NCBI GenBank assembly: GCA_963677185.1
Contig: OY781889.1
Location: 496,001 to 560,000, forward strand
Direction of reading: 5' to 3'
DNA: 64,000 bases
Origin: G963677185 sp963677185
Lineage (GTDB): Bacteria > Bacillota > Syntrophomonadia > Syntrophomonadales > Syntrophomonadaceae
The translations under genes were made by a program, and so were the position numbers. Position 1 is the first letter of the stretch. Each line of letters begins with the position of its first letter. Of the stretch, positions 44,130 to 53,411 are shown in pieces. Below the pieces are notes generated by a model. That model was not told where the DNA came from and did not search any database. It was given only the letters and a program-made list of their open reading frames with translations.

Positions 44130-47100
44130 TTAAAGTCCGGCCCGGCCCATGCGGTTGATAATGACGTCGATCATTTCGTCAACTACCGTGAGCATTCGGG
44201 CGGATGCGTTATATCCGTGCTGCAGCTTGATCATCTCGGTCATTTCCTCGTCCAGTGAAACGCCCGAAATCGACTGCCGCTTGTTTTCCAGTTCAGTTAT
44301 CAGGGTTGTCTGGTTGGTCACCATGCGGGTGGCTTCCTGGCTCTGAACCCCGACTTCAGAGGCTACACTGCGCCAGAATTCGTCCATGGTTACATTTTCC
44401 AGTAAATCCACGTCCAGGTCGGGCTCTGGTATATAAGCCGCGTAACTGCCGGCATTGCGGTAAACAAAGCGCAGAGCGTCTTGCTGTCCCACCGGTATAA
44501 CTCCGGTGTCCAGGGTAAGAACCGGCGAATAAGCTGCTCCGGTTTCATCGTTAAGGGTGTAGAATCCTAATTCCTTGCCGGTCAGGTTGTTCAGGAAGCC
44601 ATCATTAACATAAAAGGTCGTGGTCATTGCATCAGTACTGCCAGGAGAAGAAGTAATATCGATACGATCGTAGTTCATCCCACCGGTCAGAGACGGGGTT
44701 ACGCTGAACAGAGTCCGGTCTTGAAACTCCAAGCTTGCGGCATCTTCAGCGTGAAGAAGATCTAAATTATTCACCTCAAAGGTTATCGAACCGATGGTGA
44801 CAGTTTGCGGGGATGTGCCTCCAAAAGCCAGGCTGAATTCCCCTTTGCGCTCGGAGTAGATGCCGGTAGTGCTTTCCAGCTCCCTTGACTTGTATGAATA
44901 CCGGACCTCTCCGGTCACCTTGTTTACACTGACAACCTCGACTGCAATGCTGGCATTGACGTTATTCGCGCCGGTCAGGTTGGCCAGTGTAGTGCCGGTC
45001 CCAAAGATATTGGCGGCCGTACCCTTCAGATACTGGCTTTGCTGGTTCAATGCAGCAGCGCTGCCGGCTGCATTGAATCCCTCTGTAGTTACCGAATATT
45101 CGTTTTCTTCCATACCCCGGGCGCTAAAATTCAAAATACCCGAGACCGTGTCAATGAACTCCGAGCCCTCTTCAGTCGCTCTAATGCGGGCAGCGGGGTC
45201 TGCAGCGGCGAAAGCACCGGTGTCAAGCCTGATAGTGCTGTCAAATACGGTATTATTATCAAGGGTCTGAAAGTTCAGGTCGATAACCCGATTGGTCATG
45301 ACGGTATCAGTAAAAACGAAGCTAATTTGAGACTGGGTGGGAGTCCCTTCGTTATAGAGCACTGTGACCACATCATCATTCAGGGCAGCAGCTGCCGTAA
45401 GGTTCAGCACACCTTTATCGCCCTCTACAAGTTCCCGGGCGTCTGCAGCGGGCAGATTGAGTCCGTTTACATCGAACACAATATTTCCTGCCACGGTTGG
45501 CAGGGTGATGGTTTGTGCGCCTAACAGTCCGTACTGCATGCTGAAGTTTCCACTGTCCTGGCTGTATGCACCGGCTGTCGTATATACATGAGCTACATAC
45601 GAATAATCAACCTGCCCATAGGTCGGTGACGCAGGATTCAGATCGACATTGGTCACTTCCAGCTGAATCGAAGCATTCAGATTCGCAGGACTGATGGTTA
45701 ACGGGTCTATTACTGCACTGCCCAGAATATTGTCAGCCGAACTCTGGTTATAGCTCTGCTGAATGGTCAGGCTGCGAACAGCTCCGGGCGAGTTGGCGGT
45801 TATTATCTGGTAATCCCCGCCCTGGAGATTGGTGTACTGGATATCCTGAAGACCTGAAGCCGGATTGATGCTGCGCTTTTGCACCAGGTCAACGGCATCG
45901 CCTTCCTGGTAATTGATGTAAACCGCCGGGTCGCTGGTGGCCAGAGTCCCAGTCTGCAAATCAATATATCCATCATAGGCCTGGCCTTCATTCATGGCAA
46001 AGAAGCGCATCCGTACCTGGCTCAAGTTGTCCAGAGCTCCGTTGTCAAAAACGAAATCCTGAATCATTTCAGCCTCTTCATCGCTGTTATAGGCAATCTG
46101 CAACTGCTGGTAGGTATTGCCCGCCATAGTAGCGGCAGCCTGGTTCAACACGCCGGTGTCGCCTACGGTTAGGCTGGCCACTAACGCCACTACCTCCGCC
46201 GGCGCCGGCGGCGGCACCGGCGGCGTGACTGTTACCGTCATACTGCCAATATTCACATCCTGCCCTATCACTGATGCGTAATCAACGCTGAATGAGCCGG
46301 TATGTTCGGAATATTCGCCATTGCTCCGCTGGTATTCATGGCTGACATACGAATAAGTCACGACCGTACCAGCCTTCGACTCTATCCTTAATTCCATGGA
46401 TGCATTCAAATCACTGGCCAGGTTCTGCGGGGCTATGCTGAATCCGCCTAAAATATCCGGAGCGCCGCCCTGCAAGCTGTCCCGCACCAGTTGAATACTG
46501 GCATTGGCTGCTCCCGGCTGGCTTATCTCGGCGGACAATTCGTATTCACCCTTCGCCAAACCTGCGGCCCGGACTCTTTTTATGCCGGATGCAACGTCCA
46601 CAATCTGGTCGTTTTTCCGTTCATCGGCGGCATAGTAGCTGAAATATGCGGCCGGCGAAGCAGTTCCCAGGGACTTTATTCTTAATTCCAGGTGCCCGTC
46701 ATAGCTGGTTCCGTATGTGGAACTGGTCGGCTGGTCGTCCAGGGTAAAGAACTCCATACGGCGGAATTCGGTGCCGGTGCCGTCCAACACATTATCTGCA
46801 AATACAAATTTCTGGGTGAAATCATCTTCACCGTCGTTATTGTAGGTTATGCCCAGTTGATTGTAGTTCGTTGCTCCCGCCGTAGCAGCCACCAGGTTGA
46901 GGACTCCTGTGTCCCCGGCCATCAGCTCAGCAACGTCAGCTTCCAGCTTGGTATCCAGATTGGTCAACTGAAAAGTCACATTGCCTATAGTGACTTGTTG
47001 ATTAGCAGCTCCATTGTAGTTAACCTCAAAAACGCCGGACAAATTTTCATGCTCGCCGGTGTCGCGATCATATTCATGGGAAACATATGAATAGCGCACC

Positions 47101-48905
47101 ACTCCTGAAACACTATCCACTGAATCTACCGTAAGTTCTATAGATGCATTGGTATGAGACAATACCGGATTGTTGCCATTGGTTATAGCCCCAACAACAC
47201 CACTGCCGAATATATTGGCAGCAGTGCCCTGGTTATAGTTCTGCACCAGCCTTAGCTGGGCGCCATTTGCGCCGGGCTGGCCAGTATCAGTGGCAATTTC
47301 ATAGCTGGCATCCTGCAGGTTGGAACTATTTATTTCTAAAATGCCCGAATCGGGATTGATGTATTCAATCTTCTCAACGGTTTCTGAATAGAACACAATA
47401 TCGTTTCCGTCGCAACGCACCTTTATCGCCAGACCCTCTTCATCCAGGGCTTCCTGAATGGCCGAAGCCACCTTGCCCAGATCCTCGTCATAACTGTATG
47501 GAGCGTCGACGCGAACGGTAACCAGCTCACCGTCCTTGTTAAATGAGAATTCCAGGGGATCTTCAGAATGAACATCCACCCTGACGTCGTTAAGGATGTG
47601 CTCGGTTCCATTCAGCGATTGTTTGAGCTGGGCAATTTTCAGGGCTACGGTGCCATCGCCGAAATTGATTTGCACCATGTTGCCTTCGGTTCCGTCCCAG
47701 GTGCGATACTGGGCAGCGGCAATATTTTTCGCATCGCTGACGATGTCGGAGCTGACCTTCATGTATCGTGCCCACTGGCCTTCAATCGCCTGGCCGTCTA
47801 CCGGCTCATTAAAAAAGTTGGTGCCGTCCGGGTAAGCGGAACCGGCAGTGGAATCATTATTCAAGCTGTAACCGCTGCGATGCAGTTCGTTGGTTTTTAC
47901 AATAAGGGTTTTAGCCAGGGAGTTTAGATTCTCGATCATCTCCGGTACCAGTCCTGCATATGAAGACGTATCGCCTTCCAGATCTGTTTTACCGCGGGCA
48001 TTCAGCAGACTGCCGATTTCTCCGCCGCTGAACTTGGCTGTCATGCCGTTATCAGCCCAAATCGGAAGGTACATGCCCTGGCTGTCCTTTTGGGTGCTCA
48101 ATTCAACGTATCTAGTTCCTTGAACCAGGGTGCGCCCTGCCATCTGTACTGCGATAAGACCAGCGCTGCCGCCGGATGTGGCCTGGCCGAAAGAGTTGTA
48201 TGAGCCCTGCACTCCTTGATCGACATCAGAAATGGTGATATCGCCCAGGCTGCTTAACTGGTCCAGCAGCAGGTCGCGCTTGTCCATCAGGTCGTTGGGC
48301 TGCTGCCCGGAAACAGTGATGGCTAGAATCTGCTGGTTCAAATCGGCGATTTGCCTGGCAATGGAATTTACCTCTTCAAGTTTAACCGCAACCGTATCGT
48401 TAAGATCGTTGCGCAGGTCAACCAACTGTTGATGGGTTTGGTTAAATGTGTCAGACAGCGCCTGGGCGCTCTGCACCAGCACTGTACGGGTGGACTCATC
48501 TTCCGGCCGGTTGGAAACATCCTCCCAGGCCGACCAATAGGCATCCATCAAGGAACGAAGCCCCTCGTCAGAGGGTTCATTTATAACCACCTCGACCAGG
48601 CCGAGTGTTTCTTCCATATTGCTCCAATATGACTTATTGCGGGTTTCATTGCGCAGCTGGGAATCAAGGAATTGATCCCTTACGCGATTGATAGAAGCGA
48701 TTTCGACGCCCGTGCCAAGCTGGCCGACGCGGCTGGCATTGTTCAGGCTGGGTGCAGCCCAGGGGTAGGGGGTCACCATTCTGGCGATTTGCCTTGAATA
48801 GCCCTCGGTATCGGCATTAGCGATATTGTGCCCGGTTACCAGTAGGGCTGTTTGATGGGTCATTATAGCTCTTTTGCTGATCTCTAAACCAAAGAAGTTA
48901 CCCAT
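44130..48905 (-). CDS. flgK: Flagellar hook-associated protein FlgK, greatly enlarged
   Basis: 1591 residues against about 500-600 usually. It links hook to filament together with FlgL. The N-terminus (F-G-L-E-I-S-K-R-A, then H-N-I-A-N-A-D-T-E-G-Y-S-R-Q) and C-terminus (S-G-V-S-L-D-E-E-M-T-E-M, then Y-N-A-S-A-R-M-L-T-V-V-D-E-M-I-D) are standard. The middle has four repeats of about 245 residues, marked by Y-S-Y-V-S-H-E-Y-type strings near 605, 850, 1100 and 1340, each followed by a G-D-T-G-V-L-N segment. These repeats differ from those in FlgL. AGGTGATGATAATC precedes ATG 48905. Confidence 0.92.
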   Translation of the reverse strand: MGNFFGLEISKRAIMTHQTALLVTGHNIANADTEGYSRQIARMVTPYPWAAPSLNNASRVGQLGTGVEIASINRVRDQFLDSQLRNETRNKSYWSNMEETLGLVEVVINEPSDEGLRSLMDAYWSAWEDVSNRPEDESTRTVLVQSAQALSDTFNQTHQQLVDLRNDLNDTVAVKLEEVNSIARQIADLNQQILAITVSGQQPNDLMDKRDLLLDQLSSLGDITISDVDQGVQGSYNSFGQATSGGSAGLIAVQMAGRTLVQGTRYVELSTQKDSQGMYLPIWADNGMTAKFSGGEIGSLLNARGKTDLEGDTSSYAGLVPEMIENLNSLAKTLIVKTNELHRSGYSLNNDSTAGSAYPDGTNFFNEPVDGQAIEGQWARYMKVSSDIVSDAKNIAAAQYRTWDGTEGNMVQINFGDGTVALKIAQLKQSLNGTEHILNDVRVDVHSEDPLEFSFNKDGELVTVRVDAPYSYDEDLGKVASAIQEALDEEGLAIKVRCDGNDIVFYSETVEKIEYINPDSGILEINSSNLQDASYEIATDTGQPGANGAQLRLVQNYNQGTAANIFGSGVVGAITNGNNPVLSHTNASIELTVDSVDSVSGVVRYSYVSHEYDRDTGEHENLSGVFEVNYNGAANQQVTIGNVTFQLTNLDTKLEADVAELMAGDTGVLNLVAATAGATNYNQLGITYNNDGEDDFTQKFVFADNVLDGTGTEFRRMEFFTLDDQPTSSTYGTSYDGHLELRIKSLGTASPAAYFSYYAADERKNDQIVDVASGIKRVRAAGLAKGEYELSAEISQPGAANASIQLVRDSLQGGAPDILGGFSIAPQNLASDLNASMELRIESKAGTVVTYSYVSHEYQRSNGEYSEHTGSFSVDYASVIGQDVNIGSMTVTVTPPVPPPAPAEVVALVASLTVGDTGVLNQAAATMAGNTYQQLQIAYNSDEEAEMIQDFVFDNGALDNLSQVRMRFFAMNEGQAYDGYIDLQTGTLATSDPAVYINYQEGDAVDLVQKRSINPASGLQDIQYTNLQGGDYQIITANSPGAVRSLTIQQSYNQSSADNILGSAVIDPLTISPANLNASIQLEVTNVDLNPASPTYGQVDYSYVAHVYTTAGAYSQDSGNFSMQYGLLGAQTITLPTVAGNIVFDVNGLNLPAADARELVEGDKGVLNLTAAAALNDDVVTVLYNEGTPTQSQISFVFTDTVMTNRVIDLNFQTLDNNTVFDSTIRLDTGAFAAADPAARIRATEEGSEFIDTVSGILNFSARGMEENEYSVTTEGFNAAGSAAALNQQSQYLKGTAANIFGTGTTLANLTGANNVNASIAVEVVSVNKVTGEVRYSYKSRELESTTGIYSERKGEFSLAFGGTSPQTVTIGSITFEVNNLDLLHAEDAASLEFQDRTLFSVTPSLTGGMNYDRIDITSSPGSTDAMTTTFYVNDGFLNNLTGKELGFYTLNDETGAAYSPVLTLDTGVIPVGQQDALRFVYRNAGSYAAYIPEPDLDVDLLENVTMDEFWRSVASEVGVQSQEATRMVTNQTTLITELENKRQSISGVSLDEEMTEMIKLQHGYNASARMLTVVDEMIDVIINRMGRAGL

Positions 48906-49040
48906 AGATTATCATCACCTGCTTATCGATAAGTCATATTTCTCACCTTCCCTGGTCAAAGATACTCCTGTATGTCCTATTTCGAATTTTCGGGCAGTGA
49001 ACCTTAGGCGAAGCGGGTGATGATCCGTAAAATGGGCTTT

Positions 49041-49144
49041 TAAATAAACCTAAGGGACGGTTCCGCTGATTTATTACACTTTTGTAAGTTTGCAAACTTA
49101 CAAAAGTGTAATAAATCAGCGGAACCGTCCCTTAGGTTTATTTA
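49041..49144. repeat. Perfect 104-bp palindrome between flgN and flgK
   Basis: Every base from 49041 to 49092 pairs with its counterpart from 49093 to 49144; the axis is TTTG/CAAA with no loop. Each arm reads TAAATAAACCTAAGGGACGG and onward through TTCCGCTG. It lies in the 242-base gap between the flgN stop and the flgK start. As RNA it would fold into a 52-bp hairpin within the flagellar transcript, reducing or processing flgK expression. The GGGACGGT core resembles the ends of the 400-558 element, suggesting a shared mobile origin. Confidence 0.9.
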
Positions 49145-49147
49145 CGT

Positions 49148-49684
49148 CTATGCTTTTGCGTCGATTATCTTGATGCGGGGAGGAGGCGGTTTGCTGTCCA
49201 TATCGCCGGAGCCGGAATAGGTCCCCGCTCCTTCGTCTCCGGTTAACATCCATTGCATCTCTGATATATACTCGAGGGCTGTCTCTAAAAGCTGGTGGTT
49301 TTCCTCATTCAGCTCCTTGATAGAGGTCACACTGCGCTGTATCCCGGCGCTTGTCTCCTGAAGCCGGCCGGCTTTTTCCGGGTACTGTTCGGACAGGACC
49401 AGATACAATAGTTGAGCGGTAAGAGCCTCGCTCTCAATGCCCAGCACTGCAGCCAGGTCTTTTTGCAATTTAAAACGGGCGCCTTCGGTTTTCTCCAGAT
49501 CGGAAACCAGGACGCCCTCACGCATATTAACTTTATCCAATTCTTCGGGTTTAGCCAGTACAATCAGAGGTTTCTTGTCTCTCTGGATTTCTAACAACTG
49601 CTCCATAAGCAGCTTTTCCCGTTCAAGCACGGCAATATACAGATCAATTTTAGGCTCATCCAGAAGCTTTTTATCAGAACTCAA
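49148..49684 (-). CDS. flgN: Flagellar export chaperone FlgN
   Basis: About 178 residues, mostly helical and charged, as expected for the chaperone that delivers FlgK and FlgL to the export gate. It begins L-S-S-D-K-K-L-L-D-E-P-K-I-D-L-Y with a heptad pattern throughout, and a Pro-rich C-terminus (K-P-P-P-P-R-I-K). Start TTG 49684 is favoured because AAGGAG, overlapping the flgM stop codon, lies nine bases upstream. A longer frame from TTG 49714 overlaps flgM and has no binding site. The position between flgM and flgK matches other Firmicutes. Confidence 0.85.
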   Translation of the reverse strand: MSSDKKLLDEPKIDLYIAVLEREKLLMEQLLEIQRDKKPLIVLAKPEELDKVNMREGVLVSDLEKTEGARFKLQKDLAAVLGIESEALTAQLLYLVLSEQYPEKAGRLQETSAGIQRSVTSIKELNEENHQLLETALEYISEMQWMLTGDEGAGTYSGSGDMDSKPPPPRIKIIDAKA

Positions 49685-49697
49685 GCCCACCCGCTCC

Positions 49698-50000
49698 TTA
49701 AAGAAGGATATCAAGCAATGAATCGGTTACAATCTTTTCCGCTACATCATCATCAGAAACCTGATAAGTGCCGGTCGCAATCTGCTGGCTTAACAAATCG
49801 ACCTTATCGCTGCGGATATCATCAGCCATCTTCAAAGCCTGCAGAGCCTTTTGCTTGGCACGGCTTTCATCGGAAAGAGCCAGTTCATCTCCGGAAACAC
49901 CTCTGCCCTTCAGCTCATCCGTTTTCAATACCTTGTTGGCATTGTTTTCCGTTTTATGGATGCGATAAATATTTTGAATTGTATTAATGGAATTAATCAT
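49698..50000 (-). CDS. flgM: Anti-sigma factor FlgM
   Basis: About 100 residues. FlgM binds and inhibits the flagellar sigma factor SigD until the hook is complete. The C-terminal half shows the family pattern K-V-D-L-L-S-Q-Q-I-A-T-G-T-Y-Q-V-S-D-D-D-V-A, then I-V-T-D-S-L-L-D. ATG 50000 is chosen because AAAGGTGG lies eight bases upstream; the frame runs on to 50135, but nothing supports a start there. It stops with TAA overlapping the flgN ribosome binding site. Confidence 0.92.
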   Translation of the reverse strand: MINSINTIQNIYRIHKTENNANKVLKTDELKGRGVSGDELALSDESRAKQKALQALKMADDIRSDKVDLLSQQIATGTYQVSDDDVAEKIVTDSLLDILL

Positions 50001-50253
50001 GCTAATCGCCACCTTTTTCCGGCTGGGATCTCTTAAATATATTTTCGTACAATAATCACATTTCATGAGCCGATATTCCGACGTTATACGCCCGGATGCT
50101 TGCAATAACGCTCGAATGCTCGCGATACCTGGCATGTCGGTCTTCGCTCACATAAGGCTGCAGACACCTCAAGCAGGTGCCTTATACTTAATATCGGAAT
50201 AGCCCAGAAAAACCTTAGCTGGCTTTGTCAACAAGCTGATACGCCCGAATTTA

Positions 50254-50682
50254 TTACAAGCGTTTATTACTGTCTTTTATATGCATACGGTCGCCCTTTT
50301 TGGGCGATTTATCCGGCGGCGGTGCGTCACCACCCGGCAACCTCCTCTTGCTCAACGCAGAATCAAGCTTGCCCTGCAGCTGCACCTGGCAACTGTAGCA
50401 ATAATCTCCGCTCATAATAGACGCTCCGCAGTTTCTACACTTGAGGGTCATTTCCAGCCCTTTTGACTGCAACCTGCCATCCTTAAGGAAATTGATGATC
50501 TTTTCTTCCTCAACTCCGGTGTCTTCTGCAACTTCAAACACTGTGGCCCCTGGATGATCGCGAACATAGCGGCGCACTACCATGTACTCTTCTTCTTCCT
50601 TCTCCTGGCATTTGCCGCAGATGTTGCGGCCTACAAAACCGAAGAGCCGCCCGCATTCCTTGCAATTCCTGAGATCCGCCAT
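50254..50682 (-). CDS. yvyF: YvyF-like flagellar operon protein (TIGR03826 type)
   Basis: About 142 residues. An N-terminal zinc-binding segment (C-K-E-C-G-R-L-F-G-F, then I-C-G-K-C) is followed by a helix-turn-helix-like block (T-V-F-E-V-A-E-D-T-G-V-E-E-E-K-I). A second zinc ribbon follows (C-R-N-C-G, then Y-C-Y-S-C), with a Pro/Lys-rich tail. It matches YvyF in sequence plan and in its place between comFC and flgM. YvyF is a poorly understood regulator or assembly helper. ATG 50682 has AGGAGG nine bases upstream; ATG 50688 and TTG 50691 lie closer to it. Confidence 0.88.
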   Translation of the reverse strand: MADLRNCKECGRLFGFVGRNICGKCQEKEEEEYMVVRRYVRDHPGATVFEVAEDTGVEEEKIINFLKDGRLQSKGLEMTLKCRNCGASIMSGDYCYSCQVQLQGKLDSALSKRRLPGGDAPPPDKSPKKGDRMHIKDSNKRL

Positions 50683-50707
50683 GACCATCAACCTCCTGTT
50701 GCATGTT

Positions 50708-51436
50708 TTAGAATCCTCTGCCGCTGGCCCAGGTTATCACAGCTACCTTGCTTGCCCCTGCTTCCAGCAGCACCCGCGTGCACTCCCGTACCGTTGAGCC
50801 GGTAGTGTACACATCGTCTACCAGCAGTACATTTTTATTATATACTTTTCGGGGATCTTTCACCCTAAAAGCATTTAAAAGATTCTTTTCCCTATCCTCC
50901 CGGGACAATTCTCTCTGGTGAGATGTTTCCTTGACCCGTTCCAGCAGATTTTTCCCATTGACAACTTTCAAGCTGCGGGCTATTCTGGCAGCTAAAACCT
51001 CGGTCTGATCAAAACCACGGTCACAAAGGCTCTGGTTGGAGATTGGCACCGGAGAAATGATATCCAACGGCCAAAACCGCGGTTCGTTCTTGACCACGTC
51101 CGCCATGGCTCCGCCTATTTTCCAGCATAGATACCGCCGCCCCAGAAACTTAAATACCTTTACCGCGATGCGATATTCGCCTTCGTATGGCCCTACTGAA
51201 CGGGCAATTGAAAAAGGCGGCGCCTGCTGCCTGCATTCGGTGCAGATATCTTCGCCCTCGCACAGATATTTTCCACAGATATCACAATGAGGATATGCTC
51301 TCGAAAGCGCGTCCATATTCTCCTGGCACTGGCTGCACCATGGACGCCTACTGCTGTAAAGCCCTTGCTTGCGGCAAAGACTGCACTTATCCTGGTGAAA
51401 TATGTGATCAAGTATTACATGTAAACCGTGAACCAT
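50708..51436 (-). CDS. comFC: ComFC-like phosphoribosyltransferase-fold competence protein
   Basis: About 242 residues. An N-terminal zinc-ribbon region has several C-x2-C pairs (C-S-L-C, C-S-Q-C, C-D-I-C, C-T-E-C). The C-terminal half is a type I phosphoribosyltransferase fold with the ribose-phosphate motif V-L-L-V-D-D-V-Y-T-T-G-S-T. In naturally competent bacteria ComFC helps take up single-stranded DNA. In Bacillus it precedes yvyF-flgM, as here. No comFA helicase gene is next to it. ATG 51436 has AGGA nine bases upstream; TTG 51445 abuts that site. Confidence 0.92.
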   Translation of the reverse strand: MVHGLHVILDHIFHQDKCSLCRKQGLYSSRRPWCSQCQENMDALSRAYPHCDICGKYLCEGEDICTECRQQAPPFSIARSVGPYEGEYRIAVKVFKFLGRRYLCWKIGGAMADVVKNEPRFWPLDIISPVPISNQSLCDRGFDQTEVLAARIARSLKVVNGKNLLERVKETSHQRELSREDREKNLLNAFRVKDPRKVYNKNVLLVDDVYTTGSTVRECTRVLLEAGASKVAVITWASGRGF

Positions 51437-51554
51437 AATTAACAATCCTGCTAAAATACAATATTAGATCAAATTGCCGCCTGGCCTGATGCCGAAAACA
51501 GAGAACGGCATTCACCTCCTCGGCGAATGCCTCCACCCTTGACCTGACGGCATT

Positions 51555-52199
51555 TTATTCGTCCTCTGTTACCAGCCGGTTTTTTAAAGCATAAACTGCT
51601 GCCTGAGTGCGGTCGCGCACCCCCAGCTTCTTAAAAATGCTGGTCAGATGATTCTTCACGGTTTTTTCGCTGATAAACATGGATTCTGCCATATCCCTGT
51701 TGCTCTTGCCCTTGACCAGGAACTGCAGGATATCACGTTCACGGCGGGTCAGCCGCATATATTCTTCCTTATGTTCTTCATGAGCAAGCTCTTTGACCAG
51801 CCGCTTGGCTACCCGGGGATGAATAATCACTTCCCCGGCTCTAACCCGGTGAATGGTGTCGATCAACTCCTTGCCGGCCACATCTTTCAATACATATGCC
51901 GACACACCGGCCTTAACCATTTCTACTACTTCGTCGTCTTCATATATGGTCAGCGCGATTACCTTGACTTCGGGCATTTCCCTCTTAATAACCCGGGTCG
52001 CCATTATTCCGTCTGTCCCGGGCATATTTACATCCATCAATACAACATCAGGATGCTGGCGGCGGGCTACGTTGATGGCTCCCTGTCCGTCTCCCACTTC
52101 AGTAATGATCTCAATTTCGGGATCTCTTTGTAAAAGCTTAACCAAACCTTCTCTGACCAGAGCATGGTCATCGGCAATCAGCACCCTAGTCTTCTCCAC
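51555..52199 (-). CDS. degU: DegU-type response regulator (NarL/FixJ family)
   Basis: About 214 residues. The receiver domain has A-D-D-H near the start, the phospho-acceptor aspartate in V-V-L-M-D-V-N-M-P-G, and conserved Thr and Lys (A-L-T-I-Y, V-L-K-D). A LuxR-type helix-turn-helix follows (L-T-R-R-E-R-D-I-L-Q, then I-S-E-K-T-V-K-N-H). It is partner of the DegS-like kinase, whose gene overlaps its start by 14 bases. GTG 52199 is chosen with GGAGGGG nine bases upstream. Located next to late flagellar and competence genes, it probably links motility, competence and exoenzyme control as in Bacillus. Confidence 0.92.
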   Translation of the reverse strand: MEKTRVLIADDHALVREGLVKLLQRDPEIEIITEVGDGQGAINVARRQHPDVVLMDVNMPGTDGIMATRVIKREMPEVKVIALTIYEDDEVVEMVKAGVSAYVLKDVAGKELIDTIHRVRAGEVIIHPRVAKRLVKELAHEEHKEEYMRLTRRERDILQFLVKGKSNRDMAESMFISEKTVKNHLTSIFKKLGVRDRTQAAVYALKNRLVTEDE

Positions 52200-53391
52200 T
52201 GCCTGCATCCCCTCCAGTTGGTACTTCAACCCTTATTTTGGTACCGGCTCCCGGGGCAGATATGATTTCCATTTTCCCGTTCAGAAGCTCAGTGCGTTCC
52301 CTCATTCCTATAATACCATAACTTTCCTTCTGGGACTGCAATACCTTTTCCATTTCAAAGCCCCGACCTTGGTCCTCTACAATGAGGGCAATGTGATGGT
52401 CCTTTTCTTCTAAAGTAACCTTGGCCTTGTTCGCGCCGGAATGCTTGCGCGAATTGGTCAGCGCTTCCTGTAAAATTCGGAAAAGTGCGATCTCCAGCTG
52501 CGAATCATACTGCATGTTCTGGGTGTTGCATTCAAAATCCACCTGTATATCGTACTTGGTCTGATAGTCGTTCAAATAGTTAATCAAATTCTTAACCAGT
52601 CCGTCAGCATCCATTATTCCTGGCCGCAGATCATACATTATGCGCCTGATCTCGCTCAAAACCTGCTGGCCCTGATTGCGCACATTAATTAGCTCCTTGT
52701 GAGCCAGGTTCCAATCATCCCGGCTGTACTGGCTGATCAGCTCCGTGCTGATCAGAATGCTGGCCAGCACCTGGGCGGGGCCGTCATGTAAATCGCGGGC
52801 GATCTTACGCCGTTCCATTTCCAGGTATTCCATTATCCACAAAGCCAGCTGCTGCTTCTTGAATGCATCATCCATGGCATCCTTCAATTCTTCCAGATTG
52901 CCTTCCAGGATGTTAATAGCCATATTGGCATTATCCATCATACGATCAGCGCGTTCGCCAATGGACTCGAACTTGCGTAGCTCCAGCATCAGATCATCGC
53001 GCCGCCTTTTCAAAAATATCTCTTTCTGCCGGGAAGTCTGGAGTTCGGTCATCAAATCCTGAGCTTGCTGGTATGCATCCTGAATATCGCGTTCGCTGTA
53101 GGAGCGAAAATCCTTGCTTACCCGGGCAAGCTGGGCACGGGCAATCTGGTATTGCTTCTCATATTTATCGACAAGCTCAACAACCGCCCGCGCTTCGCGG
53201 ATGGCTTCTTCCAGCCGCTGTTCAAGCGTAACGCACTGGGTGCGGCAGTCTTCGCTGACCTCGTAGATATCATCCTTGCCCTTCTCCAGGGTACGCAATA
53301 CTTGCTTTATAATATTATCCAGCTTTTCCTGTTGTGGAAGGATGTGCCCTTCATCACTCATATATCTTTCACCGCTCCCGGTTTTAACCAC
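52186..53391 (-). CDS. degS: DegS-type sensor histidine kinase
   Basis: About 401 residues, cytoplasmic (no membrane helix). A long coiled-coil sensor region (about 15-190, with R-R-D-D-L-M-L-E-L-R-K-F) matches DegS. The HisKA_3 dimerisation block has the phospho-accepting histidine in R-K-I-A-R-D-L-H-D-G-P-A-Q. The ATPase domain ends with D-Q-G-R-G-F and G-I-I-G-M-R-E-R. GTG 53391 has GAGGAG nine bases upstream, right after the stop of the preceding gene; TTG 53397 and ATG 53361 are possible starts. Confidence 0.92.
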   Translation of the reverse strand: MVKTGSGERYMSDEGHILPQQEKLDNIIKQVLRTLEKGKDDIYEVSEDCRTQCVTLEQRLEEAIREARAVVELVDKYEKQYQIARAQLARVSKDFRSYSERDIQDAYQQAQDLMTELQTSRQKEIFLKRRRDDLMLELRKFESIGERADRMMDNANMAINILEGNLEELKDAMDDAFKKQQLALWIMEYLEMERRKIARDLHDGPAQVLASILISTELISQYSRDDWNLAHKELINVRNQGQQVLSEIRRIMYDLRPGIMDADGLVKNLINYLNDYQTKYDIQVDFECNTQNMQYDSQLEIALFRILQEALTNSRKHSGANKAKVTLEEKDHHIALIVEDQGRGFEMEKVLQSQKESYGIIGMRERTELLNGKMEIISAPGAGTKIRVEVPTGGDAGSGED

Positions 53392-53411
53392 TTTCAACCG
53401 CTCCTCTGCTC

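Noticed and set aside
40567..48905. Gene fusions or assembly collapse explaining the long FlgK and FlgL
   Set aside because: Both frames are uninterrupted, keep proper terminal domains, and the internal repeats are divergent rather than identical copies, so an assembly error is unlikely.
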